Origin: Pseudomonas taetrolens
GTDB lineage: Bacteria > Pseudomonadota > Gammaproteobacteria > Pseudomonadales > Pseudomonadaceae
Assembly (NCBI RefSeq): GCF_900475285.1
Contig: NZ_LS483370.1
Coordinates: 3,486,001-3,550,000, forward strand
Length of the DNA stretch: 64,000 nt
Direction: 5' to 3'
Positions within the stretch are counted from its first letter, which is position 1. Each line of letters opens with the position of its first letter. The position numbers and the translations under genes were made by a program. Shown piece by piece: positions 56,832 to 64,000 of this stretch. Under the pieces are notes generated by a model. That model ran no database searches. It saw only the letters and a list, made by a program, of their open reading frames with translations, and had not been told where the DNA came from.

Positions 56832-58370
56832 ATGCGTACAAGACTCTCCCCCGCTATCGCTCTGGATTTACCTTCCCCGGTTTCAACTCCCCAACACTGC
56901 GCAGACACGCCCGCAGCCACGATGGCGCTCAGTTCGCGCCTGCATAACCACGACCTGGCGCCTACCAAAACGGAAGGCCGGCGCTGGGGCTGCTACAGTA
57001 TTTTTGCGCTGTGGACCAACGATGTGCACAACATCGCCAACTACTCATTCGCCATTGGGTTGTATGCGCTTGGATTGAACGGCTGGGAAATCCTGCTCTC
57101 GCTGGCGATCGGAGCGGTGCTGGTATTCAATTTCATGAACCTGTCCGGCTATATGGGGCAGCGCTTGGGGGTGCCCTTTCCAGTCATCAGCCGGATAAGT
57201 TTCGGCATTCATGGGGCACAAATTCCAGCATTGATACGCGCTGTTATCGCCATCGCCTGGTTCGGGATTCAGACATACCTGGCCTCTGTGGTTCTGCGGG
57301 TTTTGCTGGTCGCCATACACCCCGGTTTCGCCGCCTATGACCATGATTCCCTGCTTGGACTGTCAAGCCTGGGCTGGGTGTGCTTCGTGGTGATCTGGCT
57401 CGTGCAACTGGCAATCCTGGCCTACGGCATGGAAATGGTTCGACGGTATGAAGCGTTCGCTGGGCCGGTGATTTTGTTTACGGTGATCTGCCTCGCCGCG
57501 TGGATGTACTTTCAGGCCAACGGAACCATTGCCTGGTCGAATCGCACCGCGCTGAGCACCGGTGAGATGTGGCGCAATGTATTTGCCGGGGGCGCACTGT
57601 GGCTGGCGATCTACGGCACGATGATCCTGAATTTCAGTGACTTCTCACGCTCCTCGCCCTGCTGCAAAACCATCAGGGTCGGTAACTTCTGGGGGCTGCC
57701 CGTCAATATCCTGGTGTTTGCCGGGATCACCGTCCTGCTGTGCGGCGCGCAGTTTCAAATCAATGGCCAGATCATCGAAAGCCCGACACAAATCATTGCC
57801 TCGATCCCCAACACCTTTTTCCTGGTATTGGGTTGCCTGGCGTTTTTGATCGTGACCGTCGCGGTGAACATCATGGCCAATTTTGTCGCTCCGGCCTTCG
57901 TCCTGAGCAACCTGGCGCCCAAGTACCTGACGTTCCGCCGTGCCGGGCTGATCAGCGCGACCATTGCCGTGCTGATCCTGCCGTGGAATCTCTACAACAG
58001 TCCGCTGGTGATTGTGTACTTCCTCTCTGGCCTGGGCGCCCTGCTCGGCCCGTTGTATGGCGTGATCATGGTGGATTACTGGCTGATACGAAAAGGCCGG
58101 ATCGACGTGCCGGCGCTGTACAGCGAAGACCCGTCCGGCAGTTATTACTACTCGCACGGCGTCAACTTGCGCGCTGTGGCGGCGTTCGTGCCGGCGGCGC
58201 TGATCGCAATCGTCCTGGCCCTGGTGCCGGGCTTTCACACCGTGTCTCCGTTTTCCTGGCTGATCGGTGCAGGTATCGCGGCGATGCTCTACCTGATCAT
58301 CGCCAAGCGCCAGCCCCACTACGTCGAAGTCAGCGGCGAGTCCATTGCGGTCGAAAACGCCAGCCATTGA
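56832..58370 (+). CDS. NCS1 family nucleobase/hydantoin-type permease
   Basis: 512 residues if started at the ATG at 56832, which has AGGAG at 9-nt spacing; a start at 56790 adds 14 residues. About 12 TM helices; WGCYSIFALWTNDVHNIANY and GAVLVFNFMNLSGYMGQRLG are allantoin/hydantoin/uracil-permease signatures, as in Mhp1 (HyuP). The following racemase-like gene supports a hydantoin, allantoin or related ureide as substrate (inference). Confidence 0.88.
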   Translation: MRTRLSPAIALDLPSPVSTPQHCADTPAATMALSSRLHNHDLAPTKTEGRRWGCYSIFALWTNDVHNIANYSFAIGLYALGLNGWEILLSLAIGAVLVFNFMNLSGYMGQRLGVPFPVISRISFGIHGAQIPALIRAVIAIAWFGIQTYLASVVLRVLLVAIHPGFAAYDHDSLLGLSSLGWVCFVVIWLVQLAILAYGMEMVRRYEAFAGPVILFTVICLAAWMYFQANGTIAWSNRTALSTGEMWRNVFAGGALWLAIYGTMILNFSDFSRSSPCCKTIRVGNFWGLPVNILVFAGITVLLCGAQFQINGQIIESPTQIIASIPNTFFLVLGCLAFLIVTVAVNIMANFVAPAFVLSNLAPKYLTFRRAGLISATIAVLILPWNLYNSPLVIVYFLSGLGALLGPLYGVIMVDYWLIRKGRIDVPALYSEDPSGSYYYSHGVNLRAVAAFVPAALIAIVLALVPGFHTVSPFSWLIGAGIAAMLYLIIAKRQPHYVEVSGESIAVENASH

Positions 58371-58423
58371 TTTAACGGCGGCCCGCACTGCACGGGCCGC
58401 CCTTTCTGCTCCAAGGAGAATCC

Positions 58424-59152
58424 ATGCGAATCCTCGTGGTCAACGTCAACACCACCGACAGCATCACCCAGGCCATTGCCCGTCAGGCGCAATCAATTGC
58501 GGCACCGGGTACCGAGATCATCGGGCTGACACCTCACTTTGGTGCTGAATCTGTAGAAGGCAACTTTGAGAGTTATCTAGCGGCCATCGCGGTCATGGAC
58601 TGCGTCATGTCTTACGACCAACCGTTCGATGCGGTAATTCAGGCCGGGTACGGTGAGCATGGCCGCGAGGGGCTGCAAGAATTGCTCAATGTGCCTGTGG
58701 TGGATATCACCGACGCGGCGGCCAGTACTGCCATGTTTCTGGGGCGCAGCTATTCGGTGGTGACCACACTGGATCGCACCGTGCCCTTGATCGAAGACCG
58801 TCTCAGGTTGTCCGGCCTGTCGGACCGCTGCGCGTCGGTCCGGGCCAGTGGTTTGGCGGTATTGGAGCTTGAGTCTTCGCCGCAAAGAGCACTCGAAGCC
58901 ATTGTCCGCCAGGCAGAACTGGCCGTCAGTGAAGACAAGGCTGAAGTCATTTGTCTGGGATGCGGGGGGATGGCCGGGCTCGATGAGCAGATTCGTCGAC
59001 GTACCGGTGTACCGGTGGTGGATGGTGTGACGGCCGCGGTGGCCATTGCAGAATCCCTTGTCCGGCTAGGGCTTTCGACCTCCAAAGTACGCACCTACGC
59101 CACACCCAGGCCCAAGGTTATTATCGGCTGGGCTGAACGGTTTGCCCGCTAG
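58424..59152 (+). CDS. Asp/Glu/hydantoin racemase family protein
   Basis: 242 residues. MRILVVNVNTTDSITQAIAR and VICLGCGGMAGLDEQIRRRT are typical of hydantoin/allantoin racemases; Cys180 is the C-terminal catalytic cysteine. At the site of the N-terminal cysteine (usual pattern ACFGDPG) this protein has AGYGEHG, so residue 75 is Gly. Relatives with one cysteine include arylmalonate decarboxylase, so two-base racemisation is doubtful. It follows the permease gene by 53 bases, probably as one operon. Confidence 0.86.
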   Translation: MRILVVNVNTTDSITQAIARQAQSIAAPGTEIIGLTPHFGAESVEGNFESYLAAIAVMDCVMSYDQPFDAVIQAGYGEHGREGLQELLNVPVVDITDAAASTAMFLGRSYSVVTTLDRTVPLIEDRLRLSGLSDRCASVRASGLAVLELESSPQRALEAIVRQAELAVSEDKAEVICLGCGGMAGLDEQIRRRTGVPVVDGVTAAVAIAESLVRLGLSTSKVRTYATPRPKVIIGWAERFAR

Positions 59153-59233
59153 CGACGACTGCAGCCTGACTGACAAAGGTCGGAGGGGTTGAACCCTTCG
59201 ACCGTCCCTCCTGCACCCGGACTCCCGGGTATC

Positions 59234-59278
59234 GTGCAAATTGCACTCCCCCCAAAAAGCCATCATTGCAAAATGCAA
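59234..59278. promoter_or_regulatory. paired palindromes, possible enhancer sites
   Basis: GTGCAAATTGCAC (59234-59246) and TTGCAAAATGCAA (59266-59278), 32 bases apart (about three helical turns), 65-110 bases upstream of the sigma54 promoter. Spacing and position fit binding sites for an RpoN-dependent activator. Confidence 0.55.
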
Positions 59279-59342
59279 CCCGACAGCACTCACACCAGCA
59301 TATAACCTATTGTTTTATAAGGATTATTTTCCAGAAAATAGT

Positions 59343-59358
59343 TGGCACGAAGCCTGCT
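59343..59358 (+). promoter_or_regulatory. sigma54 promoter candidate
   Basis: TGGCACGAAGCCTGCT has an exact -24 box and GG/GC spaced by 10 bases as required, 50 bases before the ATG of the small gene at 59408. Confidence 0.65.
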
Positions 59359-59407
59359 CTAATCAGTGCAACTCTTTACTCTGCCCACCCCTTCAGGGAT
59401 GACCATC

Positions 59408-59647
59408 ATGAACAGCGCCCTTTTAGTCTTGAATGCCCTCGCTCTGACCGTGCTGCTGGTGCCCCACTTTCAACCCGCCCCATCCACGGCGGTCCCGGAG
59501 GTCGAGGTTGCAGGTACTTACACCAAACCACTGAAACCGCAGCCAGAATGGGCTGTGATGACGGGCGTCAATGGCTCCGCGGCCCATTTGGTCAGCTCAC
59601 AACCTGTGGTCAGCCAGAGCCCCCAGGGCGAACATTGGTTTTTTTGA
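59408..59647 (+). CDS. small single-TM or exported protein, unknown
   Basis: 79 residues: an N-terminal hydrophobic helix (MNSALLVLNALALTVLLVP, TM anchor or uncleaved signal) followed by a Pro/Val/Gln-rich soluble tail ending HWFF. The family is not recognised. The ATG at 59408 follows a sigma54 promoter with paired upstream palindromes, which argues that it is expressed. No partner gene is downstream on the same strand. Confidence 0.6.
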   Translation: MNSALLVLNALALTVLLVPHFQPAPSTAVPEVEVAGTYTKPLKPQPEWAVMTGVNGSAAHLVSSQPVVSQSPQGEHWFF

Positions 59648-59702
59648 TCCGAGCCCGGCTCGCCCCTGACTGAGCGGACGCCGGATCAAGGGTGAGGCGC
59701 TG

Positions 59703-60284
59703 TTACGTCGAGGGCGTTAACGCGGCATCGATCAACCCCAACAAGGCTTGAACCCCTGCTTCCAGCGTTGACGAGTTATCCAGTCGCTGCACGGAGCTGC
59801 CACTCGGAGCGCCCTCACCGTCAATAAACAATTCATTGCGCTTGAGCCGGGTGTTGATTTCGTCCGGTGTCTCGCGACCACGCGCCTGCAAACGCCTTTG
59901 CAGCACCCCGGCATCCACAGTTACCCTGATTGCCAGCAGATCCGGGTAACGGGCACGAGCGTGTTCAAGATGCGCCCTCGATCCGTTGATCAACACGTGG
60001 CGCCCAGCCTGCAGCCAGTCGTCAATCTGCACGGGAATGCCATACTCAAGGCCGTTGGCTTGCCAGTCCAGGGCAAAGGCCCCTTGCGCCTTGAGCGCAC
60101 CGAAGGCCTCACGCGAGACGCCCTGTGCATCCTCGCCGACGGCCTCTGCCGAGCGCGTAATCACCCGCTGCACCACTTCACATCCGCGCGCTGCCAGTTG
60201 AGGGCGCGCTGCATCGATCAAGCTGTCTTTGCCCGAACCCGAAGGCCCCATCAAATAGATCAACTTACCTGGCACTTTTTGCAT
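59703..60284 (-). CDS. phnN: ribose 1,5-bisphosphokinase
   Basis: 193 residues with a Walker A loop GPSGSGKDS (14-22) and the guanylate-kinase-like fold (RVITRSAEAVGEDAQGVSRE, HVLINGSRAHLEHARARYPD). PhnN phosphorylates ribose 1,5-bisphosphate to PRPP as the last step of phosphonate degradation through C-P lyase. The remaining phn genes are not adjacent here; in pseudomonads they often lie at the end of a phn operon. Confidence 0.9.
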   Translation of the reverse strand: MQKVPGKLIYLMGPSGSGKDSLIDAARPQLAARGCEVVQRVITRSAEAVGEDAQGVSREAFGALKAQGAFALDWQANGLEYGIPVQIDDWLQAGRHVLINGSRAHLEHARARYPDLLAIRVTVDAGVLQRRLQARGRETPDEINTRLKRNELFIDGEGAPSGSSVQRLDNSSTLEAGVQALLGLIDAALTPST

Positions 60285-60540
60285 CTCCCACAGTGTTTAG
60301 ATCAGCAAAAAGCCCGCAAACGACTCAAAAAATCGTTCTCTAGTGCCAATCACTACTGGCATAACGCCTTGGTCCAGTTCAATATTTGTCACAGAATTGA
60401 CGCCAAGGAAGTGTCGAGCTTGAGGCATGATGCTCGCCTCCTAGCAATTCAGGTTGAACATTTGGCCGTAAAGGTGGTCCTAAAACACATCGTGCGGCCA
60501 ATTCCCCAGAACCGCTCCCCTGAACTAACCGGTTAACTAT

Positions 60541-60867
60541 ATGCGCCCATTGAAACAGGCAATTTATTCTAGCCGTACGGCTGACAAGTTCGTCGTACGC
60601 CTGCCAGACGGAATGCGCGAGCGCATTGCTGAAGTGGCCCGCAATCACCACCGCAGCATGAACTCTGAAATCATTGCCCGCCTGGAGCAAAGCCTCATTC
60701 AGGAAGGCGCACTGGGTGAAGAACTCAGCATGCGCATGGACAGCCCCGAGCTCTCACTGAATGAACGCGAATTGCTGCAACGCTTCCGCCAGTTGTCCCA
60801 TCGTCAGCAAAACGCTCTGGTTTCGCTGATTGCTCATGATGCCGAAGCCACATCCAGCGCATCCTGA
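60541..60867 (+). CDS. amrZ: Arc-type ribbon-helix-helix regulator AmrZ
   Basis: 108 residues. The RHH segment [40 protein letters not shown] matches AmrZ/AlgZ, a Pseudomonas regulator of alginate, motility and cyclic-di-GMP genes. The C-terminal tail [20 protein letters not shown] is the tetramerisation region. Monocistronic with a clear terminator. Confidence 0.92.
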   Translation: MRPLKQAIYSSRTADKFVVRLPDGMRERIAEVARNHHRSMNSEIIARLEQSLIQEGALGEELSMRMDSPELSLNERELLQRFRQLSHRQQNALVSLIAHDAEATSSAS

Positions 60868-60882
60868 TATAAACCAGACACT

Positions 60883-60911
60883 AAAAAGCCAGCACTGCGC
60901 TGGCTTTTTTT
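60883..60911 (+). terminator. terminator after amrZ
   Basis: AAAAAGCCAGC / GCTGGCTTTTTTT hairpin 15 bases after the stop. Confidence 0.88.
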
Positions 60912-60966
60912 ATGGTCGCGATTCAGCGCCCACTCCACAACGAATACGATAGTGCCCCGCAACCTG

Positions 60967-61002
60967 AACGGCCTGAACCGATATTGATCTGTTCAGGCCG
61001 TT
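60967..61002. repeat. 12-bp inverted repeat after mgtE
   Basis: AACGGCCTGAAC / GTTCAGGCCGTT with a 12-base loop, 5 bases past the mgtE stop; a possible terminator without a U-run. Confidence 0.5.
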
Positions 61003-61007
61003 GTTCA

Positions 61008-62450
61008 TCAGAGCAGGAAGATTGTCGCCAGCCCCAGAAAGATAAAGAAGCCGCCACTGTCAGTCATGGCCGTGATCATCACGCTCGCCCCCATGGCCGG
61101 GTCACGCCCCAACCGGGCAAGGGTCATGGGGATCAACACGCCCATCAGAGCGGCCAGCAGCAGGTTGAGGGTCATGGCCGCGGTCATGACCACACCCAGT
61201 GACCAGCTGCCGTAAAGCAGATACGCAACGACACCGATCACCCCGCCCCACACCAGGCCGTTGATCAAGCCCACGGCCAGCTCCTTGCGCATCAAGCGCG
61301 AGGTACTGCCGGTGTTGACCTGATCCAGCGCCATCGCCCGCACGATCATGGTAATGGTCTGGTTGCCCGAGTTGCCGCCAATCCCGGCCACAATAGGCAT
61401 CAGAGCAGCCAGCGCCACCAGCTTTTCGATCGAGCCTTCGAACAGGCCGATCACCCGCGAAGCGATAAATGCAGTGACCAGGTTGATTGCCAGCCAGGCC
61501 CAACGGTTACGCAGTGATTTCCAGACCGAAGCGAAGATGTCTTCTTCTTCGCGCAGACCGGCCATGTTGAGGACTTCGCTTTCGCTCTCCTCACGGATCA
61601 GGTCAACCATCTCATCGATGGTCAAACGACCAATCAGCTTGCCGTTCTTGTCGACCACCGGAGCCGAGATCAAGTCGTAACGTTCAAATGCCAGCGCTGC
61701 GTCGTAGGCATCTTCATCCGGATGAAAGCTCACCGGATCATTGGCCATGACTTCAGACACTTGCTTTTCAGGGTCGTTGACCAGCAGACGCTTGATCGGC
61801 AGCACACCCTTCAGCGCACCGTCGTAATCAACCACAAACAGCTTGTCGGTATGGCCCGGCAACTCCTTGAGACGACGCAGGTAACGCAATACCACTTCAA
61901 GGCTGACGTCCTCACGGATCGTCACCATCTCGAAGTCCATCAGGGCGCCGACCTGATCCTCGTTATAGGACAATGCGGAGCGAACGCGCTCACGCTGCTG
62001 GCCATCGAGGGTTTCCATCAGCTCATGGACGACGTCCCGTGGCAGCTCAGGGGCCAGATCCGCAAGTTCGTCGGCGTCCATCTCCTTGGCAGCGGCCAGG
62101 AGCTCATGATCGTCCATATCGGCGATCAGGGTTTCACGCACAGAGTCCGATACTTCAAGCAGAATGTCGCCATCGCGATCAGCCTTGACCAATTGCCAAA
62201 CCGTCAGACGGTCGTCCAGTGGCAATGCTTCAAGGATGTAGGCAACGTCCGCGGAGTGCAGGTCTTCCAGTTTGCGCTGGAGCTCAACAAGGTTTTGCCG
62301 ATGGACCAGGTTTTCAACCCGATCATGGTGCTGGCCTTCCTGACGATGAGTCAGGTCTTCGACCACACGCTGGCGATTAAGCAGCTCAATAACTTGAGCG
62401 AGGCGGCTTTGCAGGCTGTCTTGCGTTTTCTTTACTTCAACTTCGGTCAT
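61008..62450 (-). CDS. mgtE: magnesium transporter
   Basis: 480 residues from the ATG at 62450. The MgtE N domain (QRKLEDLHSADVAYILEALP, MDADELADLAPELPRDVVHE) is followed by two CBS domains (about 210-330; VSEVMANDPVSFHPDEDAYD) and five TM helices (GIGGNSGNQTITMIVRAMAL, RLGRDPAMGASVMITAMTDS). Mg2+-gated inner-membrane Mg2+ channel. Upstream longer starts lack domain sequence. Confidence 0.94.
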   Translation of the reverse strand: MTEVEVKKTQDSLQSRLAQVIELLNRQRVVEDLTHRQEGQHHDRVENLVHRQNLVELQRKLEDLHSADVAYILEALPLDDRLTVWQLVKADRDGDILLEVSDSVRETLIADMDDHELLAAAKEMDADELADLAPELPRDVVHELMETLDGQQRERVRSALSYNEDQVGALMDFEMVTIREDVSLEVVLRYLRRLKELPGHTDKLFVVDYDGALKGVLPIKRLLVNDPEKQVSEVMANDPVSFHPDEDAYDAALAFERYDLISAPVVDKNGKLIGRLTIDEMVDLIREESESEVLNMAGLREEEDIFASVWKSLRNRWAWLAINLVTAFIASRVIGLFEGSIEKLVALAALMPIVAGIGGNSGNQTITMIVRAMALDQVNTGSTSRLMRKELAVGLINGLVWGGVIGVVAYLLYGSWSLGVVMTAAMTLNLLLAALMGVLIPMTLARLGRDPAMGASVMITAMTDSGGFFIFLGLATIFLL

Positions 62451-62735
62451 AGGCGAACTCCACTCCCAGCAGCAGGGCACGCCGGAAGGATCAATCAGTC
62501 AATTCGTGATTGGAAAAACGGGATACTGAGTTACTACTGGGTAAGTCCATGGAGGTATTCCACAAGCCCCGGCGGGGCTGACGGGCGCAATCATACACGG
62601 CTTCAAAATTAATGAGGCAAAAATCTCGGGATAACAAATGCTTGGAGGGACGTTACGGGATTTTGTCTGCCTGACAGGGTATGCGACGCCGAGTCATCGC
62701 AGCGGAGCACAAAAGCTGCACCTCAAGCCACATGC

Positions 62736-62844
62736 GTAGCCGCTGCGGCAGACCGCGATGAGCTGCATGGCAACCCTGCTGCTTTAAAAGCGAAGCCCCT
62801 TCAGGCCTTTTATCGCAGCCTTCATACCTCGCCAGCCGCTACAG
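62736..62844. repeat. degenerate inverted REP pair
   Basis: GTAGCCGCTGCGGCAG at 62736 and, inverted, GCCAGCCGCTACAG ending at 62844; the inner parts have decayed. Confidence 0.4.
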
Positions 62845-62925
62845 TAATCATCAGACAAGTCTGTGACGTTACAAGTTCGCGCTGATCTGCAGAGGCATGT
62901 GCGATCCACTCAAATCGCAGATAGC

Positions 62926-62954
62926 AAAAAGCCCGCATAGAATGCGGGCTTTTT
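62926..62954 (-). terminator. terminator of the tRNA-Arg cluster
   Basis: AAAAAGCCCGCAT / ATGCGGGCTTTTT hairpin, 6 bases beyond the 3' end of the last tRNA-Arg. Confidence 0.85.
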
Positions 62955-62960
62955 GGTGTT

Positions 62961-63037
62961 TGGTGCACTCGACAGGATTCGAACCTGTGACCGCTCGGTT
63001 CGTAGCCGAGTACTCTATCCAGCTGAGCTACGAGTGC
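62961..63037 (-). tRNA. tRNA-Arg (ACG), copy nearest mgtE
   Basis: 77 bases with CCA; acceptor GCACTCG pairs with CGAGTGC; anticodon loop CTACGAA (ACG, inosine-modified to read CGU/C/A). One of three identical tandem copies. Confidence 0.97.
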
Positions 63038-63108
63038 AAGTTGTGTTTGTTAGACCAGGCCACCGCTGGTTGAAGCAAAGTTAACTGCCTGAGCAACTAA
63101 CTCTTAAA

Positions 63109-63185
63109 TGGTGCACTCGACAGGATTCGAACCTGTGACCGCTCGGTTCGTAGCCGAGTACTCTATCCAGCTGAGCTACGAGTGC
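63109..63185 (-). tRNA. tRNA-Arg (ACG), middle copy
   Basis: Identical to the copy at 62961; 148 bases away, with a near-identical spacer. Confidence 0.97.
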
Positions 63186-63256
63186 AAGTTGTGTTTGTTA
63201 GACCAGACCACCGCTGGTTGAAGCAAAGTTAACTGCCTGGGCAACTAACTCTTAAA

Positions 63257-63333
63257 TGGTGCACTCGACAGGATTCGAACCTGTGACCGCTCGGTTCGTA
63301 GCCGAGTACTCTATCCAGCTGAGCTACGAGTGC
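63257..63333 (-). tRNA. tRNA-Arg (ACG), promoter-proximal copy
   Basis: Identical to the other two; nearest to the TTGGCA-N16-TATAAT promoter at 63348-63375. Confidence 0.97.
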
Positions 63334-63347
63334 ATTTGAAGCTGCGT

Positions 63348-63375
63348 ATTATAGACCGTTGAATCTCTCTGCCAA
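63348..63375 (-). promoter_or_regulatory. sigma70 promoter of the tRNA-Arg cluster
   Basis: Minus-strand TTGGCA, 16 bases, TATAAT; the -10 lies 15 bases before the first tRNA-Arg. Confidence 0.8.
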
Positions 63376-63440
63376 GTACTTTTTTCAATAAACTCAACAA
63401 CTTACTGAAATGGCTAGATTCGAACGTGCTACATGAATAA

Positions 63441-63531
63441 TGGCGGAGAAGGGGGGATTCGAACCCCCGACACCCTTTTGAGATGTACTCCCTTAGCAGG
63501 GGAGCGCCTTCGGCCACTCGGCCACCTCTCC
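63441..63531 (-). tRNA. tRNA-Ser (GCT)
   Basis: 91 bases with CCA and the long class II variable arm. Acceptor GGAGAGG pairs with CTTCTCC; anticodon stem CTCCC/GGGAG with loop CTGCTAA (GCT, reading AGC/U). Confidence 0.96.
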
Positions 63532-63545
63532 GCAACACGGGGCGT

Positions 63546-63574
63546 ATAATAACCAGCCTTTTCCCCGTATGCAA
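63546..63574 (-). promoter_or_regulatory. sigma70 promoter of tRNA-Ser
   Basis: Minus-strand TTGCAT, 17 bases, TATTAT, then a GC-rich discriminator (ACGCCCC) as in stringently controlled stable-RNA promoters. Confidence 0.78.
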
Positions 63575-63592
63575 CCAAAAACTTAAATAAAA

Positions 63593-63781
63593 TTAGAGAC
63601 TTGGTTCTTCATCCTTTTCTTTCTTGATCCGGAGGTAGATTTCCTCACGGTGTACGGCCACTTCCTTGGGAGCATTCACTCCAATTCGCACTTGGTTTCC
63701 TTTGACGCCCAGCACGGTCACAGTAATTTCGCCGTCGCCTATGATCAGGCTTTCTGCGCACCGGCGAGTCAAAATCAGCAT
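63593..63781 (-). CDS. csrA: carbon storage regulator CsrA/RsmA
   Basis: 62 residues: [20 protein letters not shown], then [36 protein letters not shown]. Dimeric RNA-binding protein that recognises GGA motifs and controls translation of secondary-metabolism, biofilm and motility genes. GAGGAG lies 7 bases before the ATG at 63781; the upstream frame to 63799 is not used. Position between lysC and tRNA-Ser is the Pseudomonas rsmA locus. Confidence 0.97.
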   Translation of the reverse strand: MLILTRRCAESLIIGDGEITVTVLGVKGNQVRIGVNAPKEVAVHREEIYLRIKKEKDEEPSL

Positions 63782-63921
63782 ACGTTTCTCCTCACGCAAT
63801 TCATTTCAGGAACAACAGTCTGCAAAAAAAAAGGGCGGCGGACTACTAGCTAAACAGCTAAAGCCCTCCGCTCCTTCGTATTGATCAGCGTGACGAAACG
63901 AAAGGTATTCGAACACGCTCA

Positions 63922-63957
63922 TCAAAAAACAAAGGGCGCGGATCAACCGCGCCCTTT
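63922..63957 (-). terminator. terminator of the lysC transcript
   Basis: AAAGGGCGCGG-ATCAA-CCGCGCCCTTT hairpin, followed on the minus strand by GTTTTTTG, 10 bases past the stop of the gene entering from the right. Confidence 0.88.
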
Positions 63958-63967
63958 GGGCAACGCG

Positions 63968-64000
63968 TTACTCACCCTGTCGGGCAGGTGCATCCAGCTC
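63968..64000 (-). CDS. lysC: 3' end of a gene, probably lysC (aspartate kinase)
   Basis: Only the last ten codons (ending APARQGE) and a TAA are inside the window. The identification rests on the conserved Pseudomonas order alaS-lysC-rsmA and not on the short sequence itself. A terminator follows. Confidence 0.6.
   Translation of the reverse strand, partial: ELDAPARQGE

Larger units (their letters stand above)
62451..62960. other. non-coding region between mgtE and the tRNA cluster
   Basis: About 510 bases with no gene. It holds the mgtE promoter region (62451-62650), a degenerate REP pair (62736-62844) and the tRNA-Arg terminator (62926-62954). I see no conserved Mg-sensing leader that I could name. 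Confidence 0.5.
62961..63333. repeat. 148-bp tandem repeat carrying tRNA-Arg
   Basis: Three 77-bp tRNA genes and two 71-bp spacers that differ at only two positions that I can see (CAGGCC vs CAGACC; CCTGAGC vs CCTGGGC). The period is exactly 148 bases. Confidence 0.9.

Noticed and set aside
59178..59203. Hairpin after the racemase-like gene as a terminator
   Set aside because: The imperfect stem has no U-run; left unannotated.

Overview
The window is a chromosomal segment of a Pseudomonas species, probably of the fluorescens/fragi lineage. The evidence is the high-GC codon use, the right-hand order lysC(end)-csrA/rsmA-tRNA-Ser-tRNA-Arg, an amrZ-type ribbon-helix-helix gene, the cheV-cheR-flgBCDE / flgA-flgM-flgN flagellar block with a sigma54 and a FliA promoter, and REP palindromes of the kind common in Pseudomonas. 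No phage, integrase, transposase or CRISPR array is visible.

Layout, left to right. 1-4.4 kb: the 3' part of a heme/hemoglobin-type TonB receptor, an RHH protein, a DJ-1/PfpI protein and a SAM methyltransferase. 4.7-7.1 kb: an AT-rich, tightly packed cassette on the minus strand (small LuxR-type HTH, two-TM membrane protein, 2OG-Fe(II) dioxygenase, glycine/proline-rich membrane-active-looking protein), the most foreign-looking part of the window. 7.2-9.3 kb: lemA and two TPM-domain genes. 9.5-15.5 kb: periplasmic beta-glucosidase bglX and nrdA, without nrdB after it. 15.7-19.5 kb: the cytosine operon codB-pucR-codA. 19.6-27.6 kb: a glycosyltransferase-like gene, then flgEDCB, cheR and cheV (minus), and flgA, flgM and flgN (plus). 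27.6-32.4 kb: an MFS transporter, a PuuA-like glutamine synthetase, a histidine acid phosphatase and a small unknown gene.

32.5-51.8 kb is the metabolic core. First comes a complete non-phosphorylative L-fucose operon: a FadR/GntR regulator divergent from keto-deoxy-fuconate dehydrogenase, FAH hydrolase, L-fuconate dehydratase, lactonase, L-fucose dehydrogenase, mutarotase, FucP and an MFS transporter. Two identical 15-bp operators lie in the divergent intergenic region. Next is a second sugar-acid cluster: a LysR regulator, two MFS transporters, a duplicate SDR+FAH pair, a DenD-like dehydrogenase, a beta-hydroxyacid dehydrogenase, an IlvD/Edd dehydratase and an XylX-like FAH protein. Its substrate is not obvious. 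A T-N11-A palindrome occurs in two places around its LysR gene and may tie the cluster together.

51.9-64 kb: ChrA chromate transporter; an MFS/enolase-superfamily pair; tRNA-Arg(CCT); an NCS1 permease with an Asp/Glu/hydantoin racemase-like protein lacking one of the two usual catalytic cysteines; a tiny membrane protein behind a sigma54 promoter with paired upstream palindromes; phnN; amrZ; mgtE; three tandem tRNA-Arg(ACG) genes on a 148-bp repeat; tRNA-Ser(GCT); csrA; and the last codons of probable lysC.
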